Origin: Gyrodactylus bullatarudis
Taxonomy: Eukaryota; Platyhelminthes; Monogenea; Gyrodactylidea; Gyrodactylidae
Reading direction: 5' to 3'
NCBI GenBank assembly: GCA_012064415.1
Contig: SSNU01000118.1
Span: 24,737 to 40,270, forward strand
Length of the DNA stretch: 15,534 nucleotides
Every line of letters begins with the position of its first letter. Position 1 is the first letter of the stretch. Shown piece by piece: positions 1 through 8,280 of the stretch. The notes beneath the pieces are model-generated. The model was not told where the DNA came from, made no database searches, and worked only from the letters and a program-made list of their open reading frames with translations. A program made the translations under genes and the position numbers.

Positions 1-620
1 TTTGTTTCGAATCATAATAACAAATTTACAAGTATTAATCAAAGATGGAACGATTTACTAGAAGCTTGTAAATATTTTAATGTTATTTAGTACTATATAA
101 TGATAAAATATTTTATGAATTTATGTCTTCATTAAAACGTTATTATGTATCATAGGAAAAATTGAATTGTACCATTAGAAAGCTTGATTTTCAGAGATTA
201 TTTTGGTTAGAGCAGAAATTCAAAAATTTTATTCGGATACTGATATTCATCAAAAAGAAACCTTTCATAATAATGAGGGATAAATAATTTAATACATTGT
301 GTTACATTACAACCCCAAACAAAGAAAAAAGGGGGCCTGTGTTTTTTTGGGGGTAGACATGAAAAATTTTAACTTGGAAAATTTTGGGCAGAAAAATTTT
401 TAGGAGCTATTCTACACCATTACCAAAGATTGCTATTAGCTTAACTCAAATTTAAAAAAATATATTAAAACAATTACACTGGTACATTCAATTGATTTCA
501 GTAAACTACAAATAGAGGCTCTCTATTAGAGGGTTCCTTATTTCTGGTATTAGTATCAAATTTAAATGAAGAATAATTTGATTATAAAAAGTTATTTTAT
601 ATCAAGTTGCGAGGTTTCTG
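1..620. other. AT-rich stretch without a gene
   Basis: No reading frame here resembles a known protein on either strand. The stretch is AT-rich with many short A and T runs. A G-rich patch at about 331-356 leads into the motif GGGTAGACAT, which recurs elsewhere in the window and is listed separately. Confidence 0.6.
351..385 (+). repeat. dispersed repeat, copy 1 (GGGTAGACAT ... AACTTG)
   Basis: GGGTAGACAT at 351-360 is followed by a T-rich spacer and AACTTGGAAA. The same order of motifs, GG(G/A)TAGACAT then TTT(C/A)AACTTGAA, is found near 1053 and 9676, and a partial form near 1100. I read this as a short interspersed repeat or the end of a small non-autonomous element. No terminal inverted repeat or target duplication could be assigned. 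Confidence 0.4.
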
Positions 621-660
621 TTATTTTTCATATTTATTTAACTGAGTTTCAGATTTATTA

Positions 661-830
661 GTGGTAACAAGATTCCCGGAATTCTTATTACTAGTAACAA
701 GATTCCCTAAATTCTTATTACTAGTAACAAGATTCCCGGAATTCTTATTACTGGTAACAAGATTCCCGGGATTCTTGTGACTATCAGATAATCTTGAAAC
801 CGAGACTATCAAGAGTAACAAGATTCCCGG
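661..830. repeat. 30-bp minisatellite, four full units plus a partial one
   Basis: Four adjacent 30-bp units occupy 661-690, 691-720, 721-750 and 751-780. They share the core GTAACAAGATTCCCGGAATT and differ at only a few positions. After a diverged 30-odd bases, a partial unit (AGTAACAAGATTCCCGG) returns at 814-830. Because the period is divisible by three, the minus strand carries an open frame at 621-845 of 74 codons. It encodes a hydrophobic start (about residues 4-17, LLPGILLLLIVSVS) and then 10-residue repeats of the type NSGNLVTSNK. This could mimic a secreted repeat peptide, but the repeat alone explains the frame, so I do not call a gene. Confidence 0.85.
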
Positions 831-845
831 TAACAGATTTTCCAA

Positions 846-1313
846 AAAATTGAAATGAGTTTAAAAAATTAGAAACGGGGTTTGAGTTCTGATAAAACTG
901 TCCCCAGGCAATATTTTGCAATGGAAATTACTCAGCTGACTCAACTTTTGATTCTGCATCGAATAGTGTTCAATTCAGTGAGCTAGGATCAAAAATAGTG
1001 AACTCTGTTGTTTTAGGAGGTATGAATTAGAAATTTATTCTGGTGATATAAGGATAGACATGTTCGAATTTTCAACTTGAAATAAGAGATAGAAGCACTT
1101 AAAGTGGGTTGACTTGGGTAGAAAATAATCTTAAATTCATCTCATTACTCATTAGTAGAGGTCAAAATATTTTAGTCAGATCCTCTTCTTTATATACTTG
1201 AGGAAGTTCACTGTATGTCGTACGAAAAGTATTTGTTCAAAGCTGCAAGAACAATAGACCTGATTTGGTTCATTATATAAGAATAATTCTCCTAGGAGTG
1301 AGCATAAAGCTAG
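846..1313. other. gene-poor stretch with two repeat copies
   Basis: No protein family is recognisable. The interval carries GGATAGACATG at 1052-1062 followed by TTTTCAACTTGAAA. About 40 bases later comes AAGTGGGTTGACTTGGGTAGA at 1100-1120. Both resemble the dispersed repeat at 351 and 9664. The last part (about 1200-1313) could belong to the upstream portion of the RNH-like fragment that follows, but I see no clear similarity. Confidence 0.45.
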
Positions 1314-1613
1314 ATGGATAACTACAGCAAATTTATTCCTGATGAAGAACTGTTATGGTCTCGTTTTTTTTATACAACGTATGTGCCCGTTTGGACTTAT
1401 GCTTTATTCAAAACCATCATTATTAGATGCAGCCAAAAATTCCTGGAAGATTTGAGGAAAGAAAAATTACGATGCATCTGTATTCTGGCCCATTCAAAAA
1501 TAATTTTAATAGGCATGATTGGAGATCCTGATATCAATATTCGTAAAGCTGTTAGAATCATCAATAATATCAGAAATGAAGATGTATTATGTAAAAACCT
1601 ATTCAATGTTTAG
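1314..1613 (+). pseudogene. RNH-like family fragment, copy 1 (C-terminal part)
   Basis: This 99-codon frame matches the C-terminal half of the family best seen at 6141-7335. Two blocks support this. YVPVWTYALFK (about residues 23-33) aligns with YVGPWFDAKLK of copy 2 and YAQSWFEIKMK of copy 3. LAHSKIILIGMIGDPDINIR (about residues 58-77) aligns with LAHQEVLICMVGDEDLIVRR of copy 2. The linker between the blocks is shorter than in copy 3. The upstream half, with the CDG and C-x2-H motifs, is missing, so this is a truncated relic and not a gene. PiggyBac copy A begins only 14 bases after its stop, at a TTAA, and may have inserted into it. The family has no established function that I know of. Confidence 0.6.
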
Positions 1614-1626
1614 TAAATTAATTTAT

Positions 1627-1645
1627 TTAACCCTCACTTGTGTAA
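1627..1645 (-). repeat. TTAA target plus piggyBac terminal sequence (3' end of copy A)
   Basis: TTAA (1627-1630) is followed by CCCTCACTTGTGTAA. PiggyBac elements insert at TTAA and begin with CCC, and this site lies 93 bases beyond the end of the minus-strand transposase frame, where the 3' terminus should be. Copy B has the same arrangement (TTAA then CCCTCAATCG at 4805). Confidence 0.75.
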
Positions 1646-3006
1646 TTAGATAACTTACTTAGATGAGCTATGGGGTTGATTCGACCCCAATATAAAAAAT
1701 GCACAAATTAATCGAAAAAAATATTATTTTTTTGCACAATTCTCACAAAAGATTATAGAATGGTCACTGCATGTATTTTTATGGCATTCGAATCATATAT
1801 TCTTTGTTTTACGGTCTTTACTTCTTGGACAGACATAGCATCTTTGAACTTTAGATTCTGTCTTCCGACGTTTCGACTGTCATCTTCGATAATTTCTTCT
1901 TCTAATAATGGTCGTTTTCTGTAGCAAGACATAAGCTGTTCTGATAAAATCTTCAAAAAATTTCTTCTGGTCTGTCTCTTATGTTTTTCTAAGAAATCAG
2001 GCCATTTCAAGCAATATAGTACATATGCGTTGTAACAAACAATATCAAGTAAATTCCAGAAAAAGGTGAGCGGCCAACGACATGTCTATGGAAATGTAAG
2101 CTCTTTGACTACTCTTTCACTTTGACCCTTATCAGCTATTCCATTTTCTTTGCCAGAATAAATTTGAGCATTTAGCAAATAGGAATTTTTAGCATCACAT
2201 GCGGCCCATAGTTTTATACCGTACTTCCCAGGCTTAGATGGGATATACATCTTAAATTTTACATTACCACGATAACTTATGAGTTGTTCATCTACAGTGA
2301 TCTGGTCAGAAGGTGTGTAGGCTTTTCTATTGTTTTGAAGAAATTTTTCGAATATATTTCTAACAGGAGCAATACGATCTCGATTTGGTCCTATAGGTCT
2401 TGTGCACTTATCATCAAACCGAATGAACCTCTTTATAATCAAGAATCTGTTGTATGACATCGAGGCTGTAACTTTTTTAGATGAATATTCTTCAGACCAC
2501 AGCTCTTGAAGCTCCATATTCTTTTGTTTGGAAACTCCAAAATAAATACAGATTCCAATCCAAGATTTTATTTCAGAAGACGAAATCAATGACCCTGAGT
2601 AATTTTTGAACTTCATGAACTTATTTGTGAAGTTGACGATATCTTGAATCATTTGATCATCGATAAGAAGATTGAAAAAATCTACACTATCTATAGCTCT
2701 TCGTGAATAATGGGTAAGACCGGCTTGGAAATTCACGAATCGGGAAGATGGAGTTCTTGTCCTGACAGGTTCGATTTTCGAATAATTATATTTTCCACAC
2801 TTTGAGGTTACGTATTCATTTGGCAGTTGAGAGATGACACTTGTATTTATTTCTTCATTCATGGAGCTATGCTCATCTTCACTTATAATAAAATTATCAT
2901 CCGAGAATGTGTTGGATTCATCATGACTATTTTCTATCTCTGATTCTTCCAATTCAGTTCTAGTATCTTTTGAGACATTGATAAAGGTATCGTCTTGCCA
3001 TGGCAT
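1631..3006 (-). pseudogene. piggyBac-family transposase, copy A (internal deletion)
   Basis: PiggyBac transposases excise and insert DNA at TTAA using a DDD RNase H-fold site and a C-terminal Cys-rich zinc domain. The 306-codon frame at 2086-3006 starts with an acidic, Ser-rich region (about residues 1-60). The DDE_Tnp_1_7-type core follows, with SEIKSWIGICIYFG, then VDEQLISYRGN with the first catalytic Asp near residue 239, then YIPSKPGKYGIK. It stops right after VVKELTFP. In the same frame, past one stop codon, the RWPLTFFWNLLDI segment appears (about 2075-2035), so roughly 200 residues with the second and third catalytic Asp are gone. The tail continues as KWPDFLEKHKRQTRR (1753-2010). The zinc domain (RCYVCPRSKDRKTKN, then FECHKN and FCENCAKK, 1724-1845) is in a shifted frame. 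It cannot encode a working enzyme. No 5' terminal repeat was found upstream of 3006. Confidence 0.9.
1671..1689. repeat. subterminal palindrome of piggyBac copy A
   Basis: TGGGGT (1671-1676) and ACCCCA (1684-1689) are perfect complements around a 7-base loop. They lie about 40 bases inside the terminal CCC. Copy B has a matching palindrome at 4851-4872, so this is a conserved part of the element's end. Confidence 0.65.
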
Positions 3007-3068
3007 CGAAAAAATAATAATGAATAGTATTCATTGAATACATTTCATTGTGAAACCAAAATGGGGTC

Positions 3069-3114
3069 CTGTTATAAAAAAACCAACAAAAAATCGGATA
3101 GGTTGCTATAACAG
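3069..3114. repeat. inverted repeat upstream of piggyBac copy A
   Basis: CTGTTATA at 3069-3076 pairs with TATAACAG at 3107-3114. It follows TGGGGTCC (3062-3069), which resembles half of the subterminal palindromes at the other end of this element family. It may be the remains of the 5' subterminal region of copy A. The outer end is not recognisable. Confidence 0.35.
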
Positions 3115-3197
3115 TTTGATTGAGATCCGAAGACAGATTCAAAGAGTAGTGTGCTGGAATTTATGTAAATGTCGGTCAAAAAACTGGTATCATCGTT

Positions 3198-3237
3198 GGA
3201 CTTGAACCAGAGCTGATGCGTCCTCTAACTCGGATCA
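3198..3237 (-). repeat. tRNA-like promoter boxes, possible SINE head 1
   Basis: On the minus strand, TGATCCGAGTT (3237-3227) resembles a pol III A box. GGTTCAAGTCC (3208-3198) fits the B box consensus GGTTCRANTCC. The boxes span 40 bases, shorter than in a functional tRNA. No good cloverleaf forms, because the T-stem has only three pairs. This suggests a degenerate tRNA pseudogene or the head of a tRNA-derived SINE. A second tRNA-like unit of the same length is at 11903-11943. Confidence 0.45.
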
Positions 3238-3264
3238 TGTCTCCTACACATAAAATAAAGCCTT

Positions 3265-3745
3265 ATGGGATCTGTCTTTTGTTTTATTGATGAAGCTTCA
3301 ACAGGTCCGAATACATACTCGGGTGTTGTCGGTAAAACAATTAAAGCCATTTCAGCTTCTGATCCAGTTGCAACTTTCTTTCCAATTCCGATTAACTTGC
3401 AAGTAATGAGTTGTGAGGTACTTAAAAACATGAAAACTGATCAAATGTATCTGTTCAAAGTCTATATCAGCATCGAAAATCCAGATAGAAAACTGAAAAG
3501 GCTTGCTGATTTCATCATGAAGGTTTACGTCGGACCATGGTTTGATGCAAAATTGAAGCATCCAAAAATTATTTTGAAATTGTGAAAAGATTGAAAAACC
3601 TGCAAGTTCAAGAAATTTTAAAGTCGTATTAGATAGAGCCAAGCATAAATCTTATTTGGCTCACCAGGAAGTTCTCATTTGTATGGTTGGAGATGAGGAT
3701 CTTATTGTTCGTCGGAAGGCGTTCGATATTTTGACAGTTTTCTAA
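3265..3745 (+). pseudogene. RNH-like family, copy 2 (middle to C-terminal part, frameshifted)
   Basis: The first segment (3265-3585) holds DEASTGPNTYSGVVGKTI, then a block ending MKTDQMYLFKV, then YISIENPDRKLKRLADF and MKVYVGPWFDAKLKHP. The matching blocks of copy 3 are MNTDQLYLYNI, YVSLENPKHDLK and YAQSWFEIKMKP. Compared with copy 3, about 40 residues between YLFKV and YISIENP are missing in frame. After a stop at 3583 the similarity resumes in another frame (about 3620-3742) with SYLAHQEVLICMVGDEDL and IVRRKAFDIL. The CDG and C-x2-H region should lie upstream but is absent. The copy is dead, with 5' truncation, an internal deletion and a frameshift. PiggyBac copy C starts about 80 bases downstream on the same strand. 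The function of the family is unknown. Confidence 0.7.
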
Positions 3746-3823
3746 AGACAAGTAACCAAAAAGCCGAGAGCAATGGATCAAACCTCCCCCCTGCCTATTG
3801 CACTTGAGTGAATATCATAATTA

Positions 3824-4310
3824 ATGCTTATTGCTGATAACTTTCTCAAGTATACCTCTTGCTACAGCGCTTGCACAGAAAGGATTTAAGTTTCTTGGAA
3901 CTATAAGATCAAACCGTATCCAACAAATGAATTTAAAAAGTGACAAAGAGTTGTCTTGCTGCTAAAGTGGATTGATTAGAGATTATTATGTCTATATGAA
4001 TAGCACTTTTGTATCAGCTGAGCCGATGGTAACATGTAAATCATGACAAAAGATTAAAACAATTTATAACAGCTCAAAAGCCCAATCGCAGTACAACAAT
4101 TACATGGGAGGAGTCGATCTTCACGATTATCTCACAGCTAGGTACAGGCCATCCTACAGAAGGACCCCAAGAGAGTGGTCTAGGTTTATATCTGCGAAAT
4201 TGTATACATTCTCAGCGAATCTTTCAATAATCAATCTTGTCATATCAACTTCTGGAAAGGATCTTAGGTTTTTGTCAAGTTTCTCTAATGAGAGAAGAAT
4301 GGTTTGCTGA
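3824..4310 (+). pseudogene. piggyBac-family transposase, copy C (catalytic middle part)
   Basis: The plus strand carries the middle of a piggyBac core in pieces. IADNFL (3833-3847) holds the second catalytic Asp. After a +1 shift come SIPLATALAQKGFKFLGTI and RSNRIQQMNLKSDKEL. Several stops later (one at 4044) an open segment contains YNNYMGGVDLHDYLTARYRP, whose GGVD holds the third catalytic Asp. The 68-codon open part runs 4104-4310. The MGGVDLHD form differs from the CGVDILDQ form in copy B, so this is a separate piggyBac lineage. The first catalytic Asp, N-terminal part, zinc domain and terminal repeats are not found. The order within the piece is collinear with intact members, so point decay and not rearrangement broke it. 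Confidence 0.85.
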
Positions 4311-4347
4311 CTAAACGTCACTGAAGTTTATGATTCTGTCTACTAAT

Positions 4348-4515
4348 TCATGGTTTTGAAATTTCGATAAAATCCAACAGAGTCGAGTCAAGATTTGTAT
4401 TATATCTAACACATTCCAATTTGAAACTTTCAATCCAATATTTTACAAAATTCTCTGCTGCCTCTGAATTTAAAACCAAATGCGCATTTCTCTTTGAAAA
4501 TGATATAAGTTAAAT
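4348..4515 (-). other. unrecognised open segment, 50-odd codons
   Basis: The minus strand is open for about 54 codons (pieces such as SKRNAHLVLNSEAAENFV and CVRYNTNLDSTLLDFIEI) before a TGA at 4348-4350. Its composition looks more like protein than the flanking AT-rich DNA, but I recognise no family and see no start codon or neighbouring exon. It lies between two piggyBac relics and may be another element fragment or chance. Confidence 0.25.
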
Positions 4516-4804
4516 TTGAATGAAAAATAATAATTTACAAATTTTGAAAGAAATAGTAAATTTACGCCATACATGTTGGAAATTCCATTTTTTTAGAATA
4601 AAATCTATATTGAAAAAAGGAAAATTAAAAAAAATTCTAATTGAGGATACAAATAAATAATGGTTCATAGTTATAAGGATGAAACATGAAAATTGAAAGT
4701 TTTTGATTGAAATCGAGTTGGCTTTGGGAGTAGGACATCTTTGATGGATTGGTATTGTAGGTAAATCTGAAAAGTTTAATCGAAAAGCACCTGATAGATC
4801 CTAC
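4516..4804. other. AT-rich stretch without a gene
   Basis: There are runs of A and T and no frame resembling a protein. It ends at the TTAA that marks the outer edge of piggyBac copy B. Confidence 0.5.
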
Positions 4805-4820
4805 TTAACCCTCAATCGTC
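4805..4820 (-). repeat. TTAA target plus piggyBac terminal sequence (3' end of copy B)
   Basis: TTAA (4805-4808) is followed by CCCTCAATCGTC. The position, 96 bases beyond the transposase stop, is nearly the same as in copy A (93 bases). The first six terminal bases, CCCTCA, are identical in the two copies. Confidence 0.75.
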
Positions 4821-5345
4821 AATCCACTAGAATATACGTTTATACAGAGTTTGGGGTGCTATAACACCCCAATGAAAAAATATAAAATATGTGAAAAATA
4901 TTGTTCATTTATTTATACATTTTGTACAAACAGATTGACTATGCTCAGCACAAATGAATTCATCACAAAATTCACAATTTTTCTTGGTTTTCCTATATTT
5001 TTCACGCTCACAGAAAGAGCACCGACCTTGTTTCCGATCTGATTTCATCCTTTTTATCACAGGGGATTTATAGGCATTTTCAACAACAATTTCTTCGGCG
5101 TTCACTTCCATTAATTCCTCAGATAACTTTCAAAAATATTCTACGTTGCTGTCGTTTATTCTTTTTTATTGTAAAAGGGAATTTTATCGTATAGAGTACG
5201 AAGGCATTATAAGCAGCAATATCGAGTAAATTCCAAAATAACGACAAAGGCCACCTACGCGTCTTCTGCAGCTATAATTTCCTATAAGCTGATCAAGAAT
5301 ATCAACACCACATTTTGCATGATTATAGTAATTTATCATTCCTGG
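4809..5345 (-). pseudogene. piggyBac-family transposase, copy B (C-terminal third)
   Basis: Read on the minus strand, the relic begins near 5345 with INYYNHAKCGVDILDQLIGN. That is the block that holds the third catalytic Asp (GVD), with Cys in place of the usual first Gly. A frameshift follows at about 5270. Then come TRRWPLSLFWNLLDI and AAYNAFVLY, the same block as in copy A. Another shift leads into the open segment 4905-5111, where GRCSFCEREKYRKTKKNCEF, CDEFICAEH and VCTKCINK form the Cys-rich zinc-binding domain. Eight Cys and one His of the expected pattern are visible. The first two catalytic Asp and the N-terminal region are missing. Copy B keeps a cleaner zinc domain than copy A and has the same 3' terminus, so the two are related insertions of one family. 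Confidence 0.9.
4851..4872. repeat. subterminal palindrome of piggyBac copy B
   Basis: TTGGGGTG (4851-4858) and CACCCCAA (4865-4872) are perfect 8-base complements around CTATAA. It corresponds in place and core sequence (TGGGGT...ACCCCA) to the palindrome of copy A at 1671-1689. Confidence 0.75.
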
Positions 5346-5662
5346 CTATTTCGTCTGTAATGAAAGGTTTCTTAATAACCTTTTTCCTTGAGTAATCATT
5401 CTTCTATGCATTCTACTAACGGCTGAATAACCCACATTTGGAAAATATTGAGTTTGTACCTCTTATGAGAATTATTTCTCAGGATACGTTAAGCTCTTCG
5501 CTCCTGAGTAGCTGAGATCGATGATTTTCTGCCCCCAACGTGAGCCTCTCGAGGTTGAGTGAGGTCTAGAATCTTGTAAAATTATTATTCTTACTATTTC
5601 TAATATTATTTACTGTACTTTTGCTAACCGAATTATTCAGCAACTGTTCTTGATGAATTATT
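5346..5662. other. stretch between piggyBac copy B and Arg-rich fragments
   Basis: Minus-strand segments such as KKVIKKPFITDEIARN (about 5395-5345) may be the decayed region just before the GVD block of copy B, but the match is loose. Beyond about 5400 I see no recognisable protein. Confidence 0.35.
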
Positions 5663-5978
5663 CTAAGCAGTAACTCTAATCAGAGAATGGAGCTCTTGAT
5701 TTCTATATCGTAGAGGTCTCCTGGGATTACTTGGCCTTAGTTCAGCTGCGACTTCACTTTCTTCTCTGTTTCGCTCCACAATAGGAGGATCAGTTCTTCT
5801 TGGTCTAGCTACAGGCTGGACCACACGTACAGGCTCTGTACGACGTCGACGTTTTTTCTAAATTAAAATAATATAAATAAAACTAACGAGGTGCGACACG
5901 AACAGGCTCATTGCCTAGAACAAAGTCATCAAAACGTCGATTGGTATTTCGACTTTCACGACGAGGTCTTTGATTCAT
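5663..5978 (-). other. two arginine-rich open segments of unknown origin
   Basis: An ATG at 5978 opens a 31-codon frame ending at 5883 (MNQRPRRESRNTNRRFDDFV, then LGNEPVRVAPR). A second segment without its own ATG runs 5857-5663 (KKRRRRTEPVRVVQPVARPR, then RTDPPIVERNREESEV). Both contain EPVRV followed by an RPR or APR motif, so one may be a partial duplication of the other. About 22 bases and a stop separate them, and no intron joining them in frame is convincing. The basic, low-complexity make-up recalls nucleic-acid-binding tails of element proteins, but I do not recognise a family. Confidence 0.35.
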
Positions 5979-6140
5979 TATAAGGATTGTCAAATAGATA
6001 ATAAACGGAGAATTTAAAATATACACTAATCTTACTAAAAAATGTATGAGATAGTGTGAGAGAAGTTAAAAATCGCTTTTCTGGCTTGTGCATGGTTAGT
6101 TAGCGTATTTCGCCAGCTTTTGATTAATATATAAAATATT

Positions 6141-7335
6141 GTGCAGAAACATTGGAAAAGTATTGCAAATTCTTCAAATGCAGTTGATGTGGCCAATGCT
6201 ATTTGGGATGTTTTAGTTGAAACACAATCATCGCACACACTTGAAGCTGCTCTTTGTGATGGATGTAATTTTAATACCTGTGTCGATAATGGAGTGCTCT
6301 TTATTTTGGAGGATCTACTTGGAAGAAGTATTCTGCGGGTTGTTTGTAGTCTTCATCTCATGGAGCTAGTCCTGAAAGCAATCATTAATGGATATGGTAT
6401 CACATTCAAAAGCCCTGATGATTTGAAAGGACCATATGCTGAAGAAGTACAGAATGTGTCTAAATTTAGTGACTTGAATCGAAATTTCGTCAGAATAACA
6501 GCGTCTTCAATCCAAATGACTGAAGAAGCCAAAAAGGAGATGAACACTGACCAACTTTATCTCTACAATATTTACACATTCATCAGGCTTGGATTCAACA
6601 GGTCTTCTGATCAATTAAAGGAGTTTATTCAGAAAAACTCTCCAGGAAAAATGGCTTGTGTTCGCTGGATGACGTTGGCAAGTAGATTTCTTCGAGTATA
6701 CGTTTCATTAGAAAATCCCAAACATGATTTGAAGGAAATTTGTAGACAAATTATGCTGATTTATGCTCAGTCCTGGTTTGAGATCAAGATGAAACCGTCT
6801 ATATCAGATGCTTCGTCTAACTTCAGTTTAATGAATCGAATCCTGGATCATTCTTCTCAGGGAGTTCAAGATAAAGCATTGAAAAAGTTGCAGGATAATT
6901 CATATCTAGTTCATCCTGAAATGATTTTATTAAATATGCTAGGGGAAAGATTATGCTCATCTTCGTCAAAAAGCCCGGGGCAACATTCAAAATTATGGTC
7001 AAAACAGGAAAAGAAAATATCGCAAGCCAAACCTAAATATTTTTGCCGAGCACTATTCTGACTTGGTTGATTTTTCTAGTGAAAATTTCGTTCGTCCTCC
7101 CGTTATTTCCCAAGAAGAAATTGATTGTGGTCATCGAATAAGAATAGATAATTTCCCTGCTCATTCCCAAATGATTGAACGCAACATTCAGTTAATGAAT
7201 CAATCAGCATCCAGAACTTGCACTCAGCAATCTAGGAATTTTGTGATGAATTCCACAATGATTTCGAGAAAGGAGGTTCCAGATATAAGAAAGACTAATA
7301 AAGGTTTGATAAATAAATTAAATTCAACCAATTAA
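6141..7335 (+). pseudogene. RNH-like family, copy 3 (longest copy, one frameshift)
   Basis: The first segment opens with a GTG (6141-7061, 306 codons). It begins mid-family, so the true N-terminus is lost. Blocks in order: SNAVDVANAIWDVLVE (about residues 12-27), ALCDGCNFNTCVDNGVLFIL (about 37-56), LLGRSILRVVCSLHLMELVL (about 59-78), MNTDQLYLYNIY, SPGKMACVRWMTLASRFLRV, YVSLENP, WFEIKMKP and HPEMILLNMLGE. One extra A in 6946-6948 shifts the frame. The protein continues as DYAHLRQKARGN and then in the frame ending at 7335, with EHYSDLVDFSSENFVRPPV and FPAHSQMIERNIQLMNQSAS. I recall this block order from unnamed proteins in many invertebrates. The CDG and C-x2-H-x2-EL motifs recall hAT-type RNase H cores, which is inference. 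Apart from the lost start and one frameshift it is nearly clean, so it is younger than the other copies. Confidence 0.75.
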
Positions 7336-8200
7336 AAATGTAATATTATTGTAATATAAAATTGTCTTTCATATCTATACTCTTTCATTCAATTCCATGC
7401 GAGAAAAATTCAGCTGTCTTCATCAAATAGTTCTGATATTGATTATAACAATTTATTTAGCAATTTGATAACATAAATCTCCTCAGTAGTTGATTTCCTC
7501 ATGAATTTCAGATTTAAGTTTCTTCAAGAAATCTTTGGGACAAAGTAAACTTGAATCCTGGTTGAATAATTTTCAATGAAGGAAGGCTTAAAGATGAATT
7601 TAACTCATGATGATTCTTTTCTATATTCAATGTCGATAAGTTGATTTAATGGTTTATGAACTAATGTTTGATATATCTAGTGATAGAATATATATTCATA
7701 ATATACGATAATTAAAACGAAATTGTTTTAAGTCGTTTTATTTCGTTGTTTAAATCAGAAAAAATGTTTTTTGATTTTTGCTCGGATTTGAACTAATTTG
7801 TATCAAATATTTATATAAAATTAGCAATACTTTCCTCCAACGTTTCTCACAATTTTAAGATATATTTGGAGCTTTTAGACATTTATAAATAATTTTATGT
7901 GGAAGCTTTTAATAAGCGACTTGAAATTAAGTTTCGGTCCCCCTAGTATGAAAGTTTCCGGAGTTTCGAAATAAAGAAAATATGTATCTACTTACGAGTA
8001 TATCGAAATAAAAATATATTTTCTGGTGTTTAGGCCATTCAATTCAATCTAGTGAGCTTGAAATAACTTCAATTCTTCTGGAAATCCTGTAATTGCCTCT
8101 CATATTTGTGCTCAACCGTTCTATATATTTTTTCCAGAGTTAACGTTTATATTATGAGAGATGATTTTATTCCTTCAAATATGTCTCAATCGTTTCAAGT
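7336..8200. other. gene-free AT-rich stretch
   Basis: No recognisable protein lies on either strand. AACGAAAT (7716-7723) and ATTTCGTT (7740-7747) make a small inverted repeat with a 16-base loop. The last part may hold the decayed N-terminal region of the Tc1-like relic that follows, but I see no clear match before about 8230. Confidence 0.5.
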
Positions 8201-8280
8201 TTACCAACAATCGAAAGAGAATAAAGTTTTAACCACTAGCATAATTTCGAAAAAATATATTTCAAGACTAGTAAGTTAAA

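Noticed and set aside
3190..3245. Functional tRNA gene
   Set aside because: The B box is good, but the box spacing is short and the T-stem and acceptor stem do not pair well.
3225..3642. Minus-strand frames opposite RNH-like copy 2
   Set aside because: The plus strand aligns with two other copies of the family, so the minus frames are shadows.
5860..5890. Possible 30-base GT-AG intron joining the arginine-rich segments
   Set aside because: It would be too short for an animal intron, and the joined phases do not keep the second segment's frame.
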